NCBI RefSeq assembly: GCF_900626075.1
Contig: NZ_UYZY01000001.1
Location: 1,178,001 to 1,242,000, forward strand
DNA: 64,000 nucleotides
Reading direction: 5' to 3'
From: Clostridium transplantifaecale
Lineage (GTDB): Bacteria > Bacillota > Clostridia > Lachnospirales > Lachnospiraceae
Part shown: piece by piece, positions 16,957 to 25,720 of the stretch
How the letters are laid out: each line of letters begins with the position of its first letter
How positions within the stretch are numbered: position 1 is the first letter of the stretch
Notes under the pieces: generated by a model
Told to the model about the DNA's origin: nothing
What the model saw: the letters and a program-made list of their open reading frames with translations, nothing else
Databases searched by the model: none
Position numbers and translations under genes: made by a program

Positions 16957-18324
16957 ATGAATAAAAACAGAGAAGAGTTATTTGAAACCTGCCCCATCGG
17001 CAGAGCCGTTCTGACCCTGGCGGTCCCGACTGTCTTAAGTTCGGTCGTCACGGTTCTCTACAGCCTTGCCGATACCTATTTTGTGGGTATGATGAACAAT
17101 CCTGTCCAGACCGCCGCGGTGGCGCTGGCGGCCCCCATGCTGCTTGCTTTTAATGCGGTCAATAACCTGTTTGGGGTCGGCAGCTCCAGCATGATCAGCC
17201 GGGCCCTCGGCAGGAAAGACTTTAAGACCGTCCGTGAGAGTTCCTCCTTCGGGTTCTACGGCGCGTTTTTCTGCGGAGCGCTTTTTGCTCTTCTCACCAC
17301 CGTACTCCGCGGTCCTCTTCTCGTTCTTTTGGGCGCCGATTCCGTCACCGGAATCCCTACCGGCGGCTATCTGAACTGGACCGTTACCGTCGGAGCCGTA
17401 CCTGCCATCTTGAACGTCGTGATGGCCTATATGATCCGGTCGGAGGGTTCCGCGCTTCACGCCAGTATCGGAACAATGAGCGGCTGTCTTTTAAATATTG
17501 TGCTGGATCCGATTTTCATCCTGCCCTGGGGACTTAATATGGGCGCCGTCGGCGCCGCCCTGGCAACCTGCCTTTCCAACTGTTTTGCCCTGGTCTATTT
17601 CCTGGTTTATCTGTTTGTGAGAAGAAAGACCACCTGTATCAGCATCTCCCCGAAATCGCTGAAGCTGAACCGTGAAATTATAACGGGGGTCTGTTCCGTT
17701 GGCATCCCCGCTTCCATCCAGAACCTTTTAAATGTGACGGGAACGACGATTCTCAACAACTTTACCGCCTCCTACGGCGCCACCGCCCTTGCAGCCATGG
17801 GAATCTGTCAGAAGGTGAACATGGTGCCGATGTATGTGGCAATGGGACTATCCCAGGGCCTGATGCCTTTAATCAGTTATAACTACGCCAGCGGAAACAG
17901 GAAGAGGATGAAAGAAGCTCTCTTTTTTGCCGAGAAGATTGCTCTGTCCTTTTTAGCCGCCGTGACCGTGATTTTTTATTTCTCCGCCGGGACGCTGACC
18001 CGTTTTTTCATCGAGGATGCACAAACCGTTGCTTACGGAACCCACTTTTTAAGAGGCTTCTGTCTGGCGCTCCCTTTCCTCTGCGTGGATTTCATGGCGG
18101 TCGGCACCTTCCAGGCCGTGGGAATGGGCAAAGAATCTCTGTTTTTTGCCATCTCCCGCAAGGTAATTCTGGAGATTCCGCTGCTTTACGTCCTGAACCA
18201 CTTTTTCCCGCTCTACGGGCTTCCTTTTGCCCAGGTTATTGCGGAAGTTATTCTGGCCGTCCTGTCGGTCTTCGTGCTGGCCAGGTTCTTAAGAAAATCG
18301 GGGGCAGTTGGGCGCAGTTCCTGA
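16957..18324 (+). CDS. MATE-family multidrug/cation exporter
   Basis: A 455-residue, 12-helix MATE transporter. The first helix segment is RAVLTLAVPTVLSSVVTVLYSLADTYFVG, and the second half repeats the fold (GVCSVGIPASIQNLLNVTGTTILNNF). It likely exports organic cations or drugs by Na+ or H+ antiport. The start taken is ATG 16957, 9 bases after GGGAG; ATG 16948 is an alternative. A longer open frame from 16858 runs through the dyad repeats of the upstream region and is not supported. Confidence 0.9.
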   Translation: MNKNREELFETCPIGRAVLTLAVPTVLSSVVTVLYSLADTYFVGMMNNPVQTAAVALAAPMLLAFNAVNNLFGVGSSSMISRALGRKDFKTVRESSSFGFYGAFFCGALFALLTTVLRGPLLVLLGADSVTGIPTGGYLNWTVTVGAVPAILNVVMAYMIRSEGSALHASIGTMSGCLLNIVLDPIFILPWGLNMGAVGAALATCLSNCFALVYFLVYLFVRRKTTCISISPKSLKLNREIITGVCSVGIPASIQNLLNVTGTTILNNFTASYGATALAAMGICQKVNMVPMYVAMGLSQGLMPLISYNYASGNRKRMKEALFFAEKIALSFLAAVTVIFYFSAGTLTRFFIEDAQTVAYGTHFLRGFCLALPFLCVDFMAVGTFQAVGMGKESLFFAISRKVILEIPLLYVLNHFFPLYGLPFAQVIAEVILAVLSVFVLARFLRKSGAVGRSS

Positions 18325-18343
18325 CACCGCGGGCAAATGCCCC

Positions 18344-18388
18344 AATTGAACTCCCTCAATTGAACTCCCGTTTCATTTCAGCTATAAT
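18344..18388 (+). promoter_or_regulatory. LysR gene promoter with direct repeats
   Basis: TTGAAC (18360-18365) and TATAAT (18383-18388) are 17 bases apart. AATTGAACTCCC occurs twice, at 18344-18355 and 18358-18369, overlapping the -35. This suggests a regulator-binding site, perhaps autoregulation. Confidence 0.6.
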
Positions 18389-18485
18389 ATTTTACATGAA
18401 ATCTATACGGAAGTTACTTTACTTTATAAATACTGCAGATATTTGATGTATATCCGAATCATCATTCCTTTAAAGGTGGTGGCAA

Positions 18486-19436
18486 ATGAACCTGGAATAC
18501 TATAAAAATTTCCTTGTCGCAGCCAATGAACTGAATTTTACCCAGGCTGCTAAAAAACTGTACATGACGCAGCAGGCACTCAGCAAGCAGATTGAGAGCC
18601 TGGAGAAAACATACCATACCAGGCTGTTTAACCGTGAACCGCCGATGTCCTTAACGCCCTCCGGTGAATGTATGTACCGCAATCTTTCACAAATTATGGA
18701 TATAGAGCGGGAAATGATCAAGGAACTGGATTCCCTGAAGGGCGAGGAGGCCTGCAGACTCTCTGTCGGAGTTTCTCCCCGGCGCAGCAGCGTGATCATC
18801 CCGGCTCTGGCGTCGGCCTTTATGTGCCAATATCCCCACGTGCAGATTTTCGTTAAAGAAAATCCTCTGTCCAAACTGATTGAAGCACTTAAAACAAGGG
18901 ATGTTGATTGTATATTCGGCTATGATCTCCCCGATGACCCGAGACTCATGTCAAAAAACATAGGAAAAGAGCATACCGTTATCGCCGTCAATAAAAAACT
19001 GTTTGAGCAGTATTTCACAGGCCCGGAGCAGGCAGAACTTCTTGATTCTCCCAGCCACCGTCTGAAAGCGTTCGAGCGCTGCCCCATGATCCACATGAAT
19101 TCAAGCACCTGGCTTGGAAACCTGTTCGATCTCTGCTGCCGCGAAGAGAATATCACGCCTCAGATTACGCTGGAGTCCTCCAACATCTTTACGGTATTGA
19201 TTTGCTGTGTCAGGGGAATCGGTGTGGCTATCTGCCCGGAACTGTATATAAACCAGCTTACTGCAAAGGAACGGGAAGAACTGCACTTATTCTACTGGGA
19301 TTATCCAAATGCACAAAAAGATTTAGCCATCCTGTATCTTAAAAACAGCTTTTTGTCCCAGACAACAAAACAATTCATTAATTTCTCCAGAAACTCTTTT
19401 GAAGAGTGCGTAAATTCCGGCAAGGACATGACGTAA
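18486..19436 (+). CDS. LysR-family transcriptional regulator
   Basis: A 316-residue LysR regulator. The DNA-binding part is MNLEYYKNFLVAANELNFTQAAKKL with TQQALSKQIESLEKTY, and the ligand domain starts near residue 88. It lies just upstream of, and in the same direction as, the peptidase C26/YfcC/M20 operon, and a terminator separates them, so it probably regulates that operon from its own promoter. The AAAGGTGG site lies 6 bases before the ATG. Confidence 0.9.
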   Translation: MNLEYYKNFLVAANELNFTQAAKKLYMTQQALSKQIESLEKTYHTRLFNREPPMSLTPSGECMYRNLSQIMDIEREMIKELDSLKGEEACRLSVGVSPRRSSVIIPALASAFMCQYPHVQIFVKENPLSKLIEALKTRDVDCIFGYDLPDDPRLMSKNIGKEHTVIAVNKKLFEQYFTGPEQAELLDSPSHRLKAFERCPMIHMNSSTWLGNLFDLCCREENITPQITLESSNIFTVLICCVRGIGVAICPELYINQLTAKEREELHLFYWDYPNAQKDLAILYLKNSFLSQTTKQFINFSRNSFEECVNSGKDMT

Positions 19437-19440
19437 TCCC

Positions 19441-19545
19441 TGATTCCGTCCCCCTGGGCCGGAATTTTTTTATATCATAGAAAGTGCTCCTATGATATAA
19501 AAAAAGCCCTCTGGGCGGGATCGCACTGCCCCGGAGAGGGATTCT
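19441..19545 (+). terminator. Terminator of the LysR gene followed by two further palindromes
   Basis: ATTCCG and CGGAAT close a loop followed by seven T (to 19471), a rightward intrinsic terminator. The T-tract then becomes part of a perfect 16-base palindrome arm (19465-19480 with 19490-19505). A GC-rich stem-loop follows (CCCTCT near 19508 with AGAGGG near 19540), which with the T-run on the other strand would also terminate leftward transcription. Confidence 0.7.
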
Positions 19546-19662
19546 CCGCCTGCACAACTTTTTTTTGTAAGGCACATGGAAACGTTGTTTGTGCATCCGA
19601 AACACCCATGCTACTATGAAGTCATAACAAAATGATAAAAGTTGAAAGGGGAACGTTATACT

Positions 19663-20388
19663 ATGAAAACACCTGTAATCGGAGTGATGCTGTCAGAGTC
19701 ACGCTCTCAGATGCCGGGGGCAATCCACAAAATGCAGCATGTCAACAACGCTTATCTCCACGCAGTCGAGCAGGCCGGAGGTATTCCCGTGGGCCTTCCG
19801 CTGCTGGGGGATTCCGAAAGATTTGATCGGCTGCTGAATCTTTGCGACGGTTTTTTACTTCCGGGCGGTGCAGATGTGGATCCACGCTTTTACGGCCAGG
19901 AACCACACCCTCTGCTGGGAAGGGTTAACCTCGGGGAAGATGAAATCTGGGCAAAAGTGGTCTTCCACTCCATTGAGACAAAGAAACCTCTGCTGGCTGT
20001 CTGCCGCGGAATGCAGCTTCTGAATACTGCGCTTAAAGGAACTCTGTATCAGGATCTATCCGATTTTCCGGCTCCCACTCTGCTGCACAGACAAAGCTTC
20101 CAGGATCGCGATTATCCGATGCACAAAGTCACGCTGGAAGGCAACAGCCGTCTCGCAGCCGTACTCGGCACTTCCGAAGTCTGTACTAATACGCTGCATC
20201 ACCAGTGTGTCGACAGATGCGGCGAAGGGCTGATGGTGTCCGCTCATACGGAGGACGGCGTCGTTGAAGCGGTGGAAAGCCGGGACGGCCTGCTGCTCGC
20301 CGTGCAGTGGCATCCGGAAGAATTGCAGGAGACCGTACCGTGCATGAAAAATCTGTTTTCCGATTTGATCAGCCGTGCTCAGAAATAA
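19663..20388 (+). CDS. Class I glutamine amidotransferase-like hydrolase (peptidase C26, PuuD-like)
   Basis: A 241-residue gamma-glutamyl hydrolase of the PuuD/C26 family. The nucleophile is in AVCRGMQLLN (about residues 113-122) and the His-Glu pair in QWHPEE (about 222-227). PuuD splits gamma-glutamyl-GABA; other members split other gamma-glutamyl amides. The start is ATG 19663, giving MKTPVIGVML, with AAGGGG 11 bases upstream; a TTG-initiated reading from 19642 covers that site. It is followed by a carboxylate transporter and an M20 amidohydrolase, so the operon probably imports and splits acylated or gamma-glutamylated amino acids. Confidence 0.9.
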   Translation: MKTPVIGVMLSESRSQMPGAIHKMQHVNNAYLHAVEQAGGIPVGLPLLGDSERFDRLLNLCDGFLLPGGADVDPRFYGQEPHPLLGRVNLGEDEIWAKVVFHSIETKKPLLAVCRGMQLLNTALKGTLYQDLSDFPAPTLLHRQSFQDRDYPMHKVTLEGNSRLAAVLGTSEVCTNTLHHQCVDRCGEGLMVSAHTEDGVVEAVESRDGLLLAVQWHPEELQETVPCMKNLFSDLISRAQK

Positions 20389-20454
20389 GTAATGCACCGT
20401 TGAAAAAGAAATTCAGTTTCAGCGCAAAACACGTAAAAATAAAGAAAGGACAAT

Positions 20455-21885
20455 ATGGCACCGCCCCTCTGTCACGATGCCATGAAAGAGATGAATATGA
20501 AAAAGGACGTTGTTAAAAAAGCCCAAAAAGAACCTGCAAGTATGTGGACCATTATTCTTATTGTAATTCTGGCCGTTTACATACTGTCGTTTATTATCCC
20601 ATCCGGTTCCTACCAGTACGAAGGTAAAATTGCAGTTCCCGGAACCTATGCCATCGTTAAAAAGATTTTTCTAACCCCGGTTGACGTCATTCTCGGAATC
20701 GGAGAACAGGCATACAGCATGTTCGGCAAATTATTCGTAACCCTCACCATTTTTGGAGGCCTGATGGGAATTATGAATTCGACCGGTGTGCTGGATCGCG
20801 CTCTGGGCAATATGATACACCGGTTAAAAGATAAGGCCATGCTGATTATCCCGATCTATATTTTTGCAACCGGACTCATCGGGTGCGTCGGTTCCATGAT
20901 TTCCACCGTCGTTCTCTTTATCCCGCTCGGCATCACCATTGCAAAGCAGCTTAAAACGGACCGCTGTTTTGCCGTCGGCCTGGTTATCATGGGATCCTTT
21001 ACCGGATTTATGACTTCTCCAATCAATCCGCTGACCGGTGTGCTCGGCCAGGAGATTGCAGGTCTTCCGGCCTATTCCGGTTCCGGTCTGCGCGCAGTTG
21101 TCACCGTTATCAATCTCTGCATCGTTTCCGCCTATCTGATTTACTATGCGAAACGCTGCCAAAAGAATCCGGTTGGCTATGATAACGACTTCGGCGTCAA
21201 TTCCAAAGAATATTCCGAAGGTTCGAATCAGGAATACCGTCTTCTGACAAAGTCGGAAGTGGCATCCATCGTCGTTTTCTTCGGCGCTTTTATCTTCTTT
21301 GCCGCAGGCGGACCCATCCTGGGCCTTAACAATCTGCAGCTCAGCTCAATTCTGCTGCCCGTTGCCTTTGTGGAGGGATTGCTCGCCCGCTGTGACATTG
21401 ATGAAATTATGAAACGGTTTGTAAAAGGCACTCAGGGCATGACAACCGTCATGGTCTTTATGATATTAGCGGCAACGGTTTCCGTTATTTTAAACAAATC
21501 CGGCGTTCTGGATTCCATCGTTTACTATATCTCGATTCCGTTAAACAGCCTGGGCAGCAGCCTCGCAGCCATTGGAATGTTCATTGCCAACGCGTTCATC
21601 AACATTTTTATCGGCTCCGGTTCCGGACAGACTTCCGTCGTTATGCCGATTATGGCGCCTCTGAGTGATGTAATCGGTGTCACCCGCCAGATGGCTGTCC
21701 TGACACTGCAGTACGGAGACGGTTTCTCGAACCTGATGGTTCCTACCAGCGTCAACCTGATGTCCTGTCTGGCTCTGGCAAATCTGGATTTAAAAAGATG
21801 GTACCGTTTCTTCCTGCCCTGCTACGCCATTATCTTTGTTATTTTAGTTATCTCCATCTTTGTCGGAACAGCGATTGGATTTTAA
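20455..21885 (+). CDS. YfcC-family membrane transporter
   Basis: A polytopic protein of 476 residues with about 11-12 membrane segments, of the YfcC/C4-dicarboxylate anaerobic carrier type. The segments SFIIPSGSYQYEGKIAVPGTY near the N-terminus and GSGSGQTSVVMPIMAPLSDVIGVTRQ near residue 390 are typical. Family members are thought to take up amino acids, dipeptides or carboxylates. The start is uncertain: ATG 20455 has AAAGGA only 4 bases upstream. ATG 20497, giving MKKDVVKKAQKEP, is a natural-looking alternative behind AAAGAG. It lies between the C26 hydrolase and M20 hydrolase genes. Confidence 0.85.
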   Translation: MAPPLCHDAMKEMNMKKDVVKKAQKEPASMWTIILIVILAVYILSFIIPSGSYQYEGKIAVPGTYAIVKKIFLTPVDVILGIGEQAYSMFGKLFVTLTIFGGLMGIMNSTGVLDRALGNMIHRLKDKAMLIIPIYIFATGLIGCVGSMISTVVLFIPLGITIAKQLKTDRCFAVGLVIMGSFTGFMTSPINPLTGVLGQEIAGLPAYSGSGLRAVVTVINLCIVSAYLIYYAKRCQKNPVGYDNDFGVNSKEYSEGSNQEYRLLTKSEVASIVVFFGAFIFFAAGGPILGLNNLQLSSILLPVAFVEGLLARCDIDEIMKRFVKGTQGMTTVMVFMILAATVSVILNKSGVLDSIVYYISIPLNSLGSSLAAIGMFIANAFINIFIGSGSGQTSVVMPIMAPLSDVIGVTRQMAVLTLQYGDGFSNLMVPTSVNLMSCLALANLDLKRWYRFFLPCYAIIFVILVISIFVGTAIGF

Positions 21886-21915
21886 TTTATCTGGAAAATG
21901 AGAGGTTTTTATATT

Positions 21916-23136
21916 ATGGATATTATGGAAGAAATTCAGAAATTATCGGATGAACTGGAGCAGCAGGCCCTGGCCCTGCGCCATGAAATCCACAGCCATC
22001 CGGAACTTTCCTTTCAGGAAAAACGGACTGGCCTCCTGGTCATGCGTGAGCTGGACCGCCTTGGAATCCCTTATAAGAAAAGTCCCTGCGAACCGGGCAT
22101 TATCGGAACCATAGACAGCGGAAAGGCCGGAAAACACCTCTTACTGCGCGCAGATATGGATGCACTGCCAATCCAGGAGGCTACGGGACTCCCCTTTTCC
22201 TCAGAAACGCCGAATGTCATGCATGCATGCGGACACGATGTACACACTTCCAATCTTTTAACGGTGGCCGAGATATTAAACCGGGCAAAGGACAGATGGA
22301 GCGGAAAGGTGACACTGGTCTTCCAGCCCGCCGAAGAAAGAGGCGGCGGCGGCCGTGAAATGATTAAATGCGGTCTGATGGACGAAGTTCCGGACGCCTG
22401 TTTTGCCCTCCATGTGGAGAACAGCCTGCGCGGCCAAATCCTGATCGGCAGTCATTATTTAACCGCCTACTCGGACGGGTATCAAGTAACCGTCCGCGGT
22501 CGCGCGGCACACTCTTCCACTCCGGAAGAAGGCGTCGACGCTATCTACATTGCCGCTCACATCATTACCGCCCTGCACGGCATCGTATCCAGAAACATCG
22601 ATCCGCTGGAAAGTTCCACGATGAATATCGGCCTGATTTCCGGAGGGAGCGCCTCCAACGTTATTGCGGATCATGTGGAGTTTCGGTGTATGCTCAGAAA
22701 CCTGACAAAGGAATCACGCACCGCAATGTGTAAACAGATAGAAACCATAGCCACCGGCATCGCCTCTTCGATGGGCGGAAGCTGCGAGTGTGCATTCCAC
22801 GAGGGTTATCCCGCCGTGTACAATGACGGGCAGTTCACCGCTTTTGTGACCGATACCCTGAGGGATAACGCCTCCGCCATCTGCGAAGGGATTCCCGGCA
22901 GTCTCCCCGATGATTTTCTCATTACCGGCGACCATCCGCTGCTGGGCGCAGAAGATTTCGGTTTTTACGCACAGAAGGCTCCCTCCTGCATGGTCTGGGT
23001 CGGCACCGGCGGAGGTTCCCCAAAACACAGTTCCACCTTCCAGGTGGAAGAACCGTTCCTCAAACTCTGCACCCGGACGATGGCTGCCGTCGCAGTAAAC
23101 TACCTGCGAAACGGCGCCGGCGGTGAAAAGGAGTAA
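21916..23136 (+). CDS. M20D amidohydrolase (N-acyl-amino-acid/hippurate hydrolase type)
   Basis: A 406-residue M20 metallopeptidase-fold amidohydrolase. Visible features are ALRHEIHSHPELSFQE, RADMDALPIQE, the HACGHDVHT metal site, FQPAEERGGGGREM, and the dimerisation lid beginning near GYQVTVRGRAAHSSTPEEG. HLGAEDFGF-type sequence appears as LLGAEDFGFY. It hydrolyses N-acyl or aminoacyl amides in the cytosol. ATG 21916 is chosen because AGAGGT lies 9 bases upstream; an ATG at 21898 precedes that site. Last gene of the operon. Confidence 0.92.
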   Translation: MDIMEEIQKLSDELEQQALALRHEIHSHPELSFQEKRTGLLVMRELDRLGIPYKKSPCEPGIIGTIDSGKAGKHLLLRADMDALPIQEATGLPFSSETPNVMHACGHDVHTSNLLTVAEILNRAKDRWSGKVTLVFQPAEERGGGGREMIKCGLMDEVPDACFALHVENSLRGQILIGSHYLTAYSDGYQVTVRGRAAHSSTPEEGVDAIYIAAHIITALHGIVSRNIDPLESSTMNIGLISGGSASNVIADHVEFRCMLRNLTKESRTAMCKQIETIATGIASSMGGSCECAFHEGYPAVYNDGQFTAFVTDTLRDNASAICEGIPGSLPDDFLITGDHPLLGAEDFGFYAQKAPSCMVWVGTGGGSPKHSSTFQVEEPFLKLCTRTMAAVAVNYLRNGAGGEKE

Positions 23137-23151
23137 AACGCAGAAGCAAAA

Positions 23152-23187
23152 AAAACGCTGTCCCGTACAAAACTGGACAGCGTTTTT
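23152..23187. terminator. Bidirectional intrinsic terminator
   Basis: AAAACGCTGTCC and GGACAGCGTTTTT flank an 11-base loop, with A- and T-tracts on both sides. It separates the convergent M20 and PHP genes. Confidence 0.9.
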
Positions 23188-23231
23188 CACCATACCCAAA
23201 TCAAACAACTTTGTACAATACTTAATTCCTC

Positions 23232-23948
23232 TTACCCCCCCAGCAGCGCATCCACCACCGCATCCGCCGACCGTTCTTCCACGGAAAGCGTCAGCCTTGG
23301 CTCATGGATGTCTTCCAGGTAATGAGCATCCGAATCGCTTAAAATGATGCACTTTTCCAGATAGGGATTACTCTTTTTAAGAGTGTGGTACTTCCCCATA
23401 TCCGCTATCTCCGCCGCAGTAAAACGGCTGTCCACGGGAACGAAACCCAGGTTGGAAATCAGGCTGTTGGTCGGCTTGTCGATATGCGCGGGAAACATGA
23501 CGCCTCCATAGGAGCGCACCAGTTCCCACAGGCCGTCAAATGAAATATCGGTGCTGTTGATAAGGAGATTCTCCACATGGCCGCAGACACAATCGCTGCA
23601 GTCGTAAATCTCCTGTTTTCCAAATATATCCTCCCTGTTCGTAACCGGTATCAGATGCCCGTAGACATAGGCGTCAAACTCCATCGCCGCCTCAAGCGTT
23701 TTAAAAAGGCAGACCGCGTGAACTTCCTCCGATGTGTTAATCTCCATCCCCGGGACGGCCAGGATGCCGTACTCCCCGGCCGCCGCCAGCACAGCCGGAC
23801 AGTTTTTGCAGGAATTGTGGTCGGTCACGGCAATCACATCCAGCCCCTTGACCGCAGCCATTCCCGCTATATTATAGGGCGTCATATCATCGTTTCCGCA
23901 GGGTGAGAGGCAGGAATGCATGTGCAGATCATAAAACAGATTCATCAT
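23232..23948 (-). CDS. PHP-domain phosphoesterase
   Basis: A 238-residue PHP-fold metal-dependent phosphoesterase. The metal motifs are DLHMHSCLSPCG at the start, VTDHNSCKN, PGMEINTSEEVHAVCLF and FPAHIDKP, with SDAHYLEDI near the end. The start is the first of two adjacent ATGs (23948), 8 bases after GGGAG; an open frame extends far upstream through the DRTGG gene and is not real. It is the last gene of the regulatory hydrogenase operon. PHP proteins often accompany HydS/HATPase/DRTGG sets in Clostridia, but their role is not known. TRPH-type members degrade short RNAs or nucleotides. Confidence 0.88.
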   Translation of the reverse strand: MMNLFYDLHMHSCLSPCGNDDMTPYNIAGMAAVKGLDVIAVTDHNSCKNCPAVLAAAGEYGILAVPGMEINTSEEVHAVCLFKTLEAAMEFDAYVYGHLIPVTNREDIFGKQEIYDCSDCVCGHVENLLINSTDISFDGLWELVRSYGGVMFPAHIDKPTNSLISNLGFVPVDSRFTAAEIADMGKYHTLKKSNPYLEKCIILSDSDAHYLEDIHEPRLTLSVEERSADAVVDALLGG

Positions 23949-23949
23949 G

Positions 23950-24300
23950 TCAGTTTCTCCCGAGTATTCTGTAAACCTCCAGGGCTCCGTCAAAAACAGG
24001 GTCCTCCGTCCGGAGCACTGTAATTCCCTGCACTTTTGCCTTCTGCGCAGCCGTCTCATCGAGTGAAACGCCCTCCGCCAGTATAATACAGGAGACATCC
24101 GTCAGGGCCGCCACCGCCAGGGTGTTAATGTTGCCCATCACGGTCACCCACACACTGCCTTCCGGCGCCCGTCCCATCGCAATGCTTAAAAGATCGCAGC
24201 AGTAGACGCCCGTCACTTCGCGTTCCGGATCCGCCCCATCGCTGACCTTCCCGAAACGGCCGCTCTCAATCAGCTTCTCAATCAGATTGTTTAAGGTCAT
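23950..24300 (-). CDS. DRTGG-domain protein (second copy)
   Basis: A 116-residue small protein resembling the DRTGG/CBS-linked fold (VTGVYCCDLLSIAMGRAPEGSVWVTVMGNINTLAVAALTDV). It has no catalytic motif. DRTGG domains are thought to bind nucleotides or act as scaffolds, as in AMP-sensing DRTGG domains of phosphotransacetylase. Its start lies 23 bases inside the end of the HydS-like gene and it stops 2 bases before the PHP start, so the operon is tightly packed. A second, diverged copy lies at 26146-26496. Confidence 0.75.
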   Translation of the reverse strand: MTLNNLIEKLIESGRFGKVSDGADPEREVTGVYCCDLLSIAMGRAPEGSVWVTVMGNINTLAVAALTDVSCIILAEGVSLDETAAQKAKVQGITVLRTEDPVFDGALEVYRILGRN

Positions 24301-25690
24301 CTTCTATCCTCCTGGCATTCTTCTCAAGACGTGACATCTCATCAGCAATTTTATGGACACATTCGCGGAGCACATAGACGGCCTCGTCGCCGAAATTCTC
24401 CCCGTCGATCATACAGTCCGCCATGATTGTCACTTCCTCGGACAGCTTGTGGAGATTCTCCCTCAGATGGTAAATACAATCCTTCTCATCCGCCTCGCCG
24501 CGCACAATATCCTCCGCAAGCGCCTTACAGGTCGGCGCGCCGCAGGAACCGCAGTCCAGTCCGGGGAGTTTCTTGCAGATCCGCTCCACCTGGTTAAATC
24601 TGGAGAAGCTCTCCATCATCGTATTACCCAGATTGAATACCGGCTCAAATTCCACCGGCTGGGTCCAGTTGACACAGTTCCTGGCGTCTTCATTCAGATG
24701 GCTCCTGGAAACCGGCATATATTTGTGGAGCCATTTTAATTTAACTTCCGCAACATAGGGATTCTCCACCGTCAGGACGCCTCCGACACAGCCTCCGTTG
24801 CAGGCGTTCAGCTCCACGAATTTAAGGTTGGAGAATTTCTGATCCTCCATGTCCTCCAGTACGCGGATAACATTCTCGATTCCGTCGGCCGCCAGGTAGC
24901 TCTCCGTGAAAAGGCCTCCGGCCTCCCCGCTCCTTCTCCCCCAGCCTACGCCTATCTTGCCCGACTCCGTCATATCCGGAGCCTTTGAATCGACCGTCTG
25001 CATATAGGAGATCAGCTGCGGATAGATATCCTTGATCGCCAGCACCCGGTTCACCTCGCTCTTATCCGTCCCCAGAGGTGATTTTACATATGTCACCTTG
25101 GACGGACACGGGGAAATAAAGAAAATACCGATTTTCTCCCTGGGCAGTCCCGTCTTCTCCATCGCCTTCTTAACGGCAAGCTGCGCTGCCACCTCGATCG
25201 GCGGTTTTAAAGGAAGCAGGTTCGATATTAAATTAGGAAACTTCACTCTTATCAGGCGGACCACCGAAGGGCAGGCCGTACTGATGAAAGGCGCACCCGA
25301 ATAATTGGCCGCTATGTATTCCCGCGTCGCTTCCGAGACCATCTCGGCGGCCGCGCTCACCTCGAATACATCGTCAAAGCCCATCAGAACCAGGCCGTTC
25401 AGCACAATATTCACGTCGTCCAGGTTATTGAACTGGCTGTACAGCGACGGGGCCGGAAGGGCCACCGTATATTCATATTGTTTTAACGAATCCAGCGGAT
25501 CATAAAGAGCCAGCTTTGCGTGGTGCGGACATACGCGGATACACTCGCCGCAGTCAATACAAAACTTGCTGTTTATCTGCGCTTTTCTGTTTCTCACCCG
25601 AATTGCCTGGGTGGGGCATCGCTTGATGCAGTTAATGCATCCCTTGCAAAGCTCCGGGTCCAGACGAACGGAATGGTAAAATTTATCCAT
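24278..25690 (-). CDS. [FeFe]-hydrogenase-like iron-sulfur protein, HydS-related
   Basis: A 470-residue protein. It opens with two [4Fe-4S] sites (CKGCINCIKRC and CIDCGECIRVC). A hydrogenase large-subunit-like domain follows, then a four-cysteine Fe-S domain near residue 385 (CGSCGAPTCKALAEDI) and a helical C-terminus. The H-cluster signatures are altered: motif 1 is STACPS where catalytic enzymes have TSCCP, motif 2 is SPCPSK without the usual Glu, and motif 3 is LNACNGGCVGG. Replacing the proton-relay Cys by Ala matches what is known of sensory HydS from Thermotoga. It is therefore probably a slow or non-turnover H2/redox sensor, not the main hydrogenase. Confidence 0.85.
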   Translation of the reverse strand: MDKFYHSVRLDPELCKGCINCIKRCPTQAIRVRNRKAQINSKFCIDCGECIRVCPHHAKLALYDPLDSLKQYEYTVALPAPSLYSQFNNLDDVNIVLNGLVLMGFDDVFEVSAAAEMVSEATREYIAANYSGAPFISTACPSVVRLIRVKFPNLISNLLPLKPPIEVAAQLAVKKAMEKTGLPREKIGIFFISPCPSKVTYVKSPLGTDKSEVNRVLAIKDIYPQLISYMQTVDSKAPDMTESGKIGVGWGRRSGEAGGLFTESYLAADGIENVIRVLEDMEDQKFSNLKFVELNACNGGCVGGVLTVENPYVAEVKLKWLHKYMPVSRSHLNEDARNCVNWTQPVEFEPVFNLGNTMMESFSRFNQVERICKKLPGLDCGSCGAPTCKALAEDIVRGEADEKDCIYHLRENLHKLSEEVTIMADCMIDGENFGDEAVYVLRECVHKIADEMSRLEKNARRIEDDLKQSD

Positions 25691-25720
25691 AACCTTCCCT
25701 CCTCACCCGGACAGACTGTT

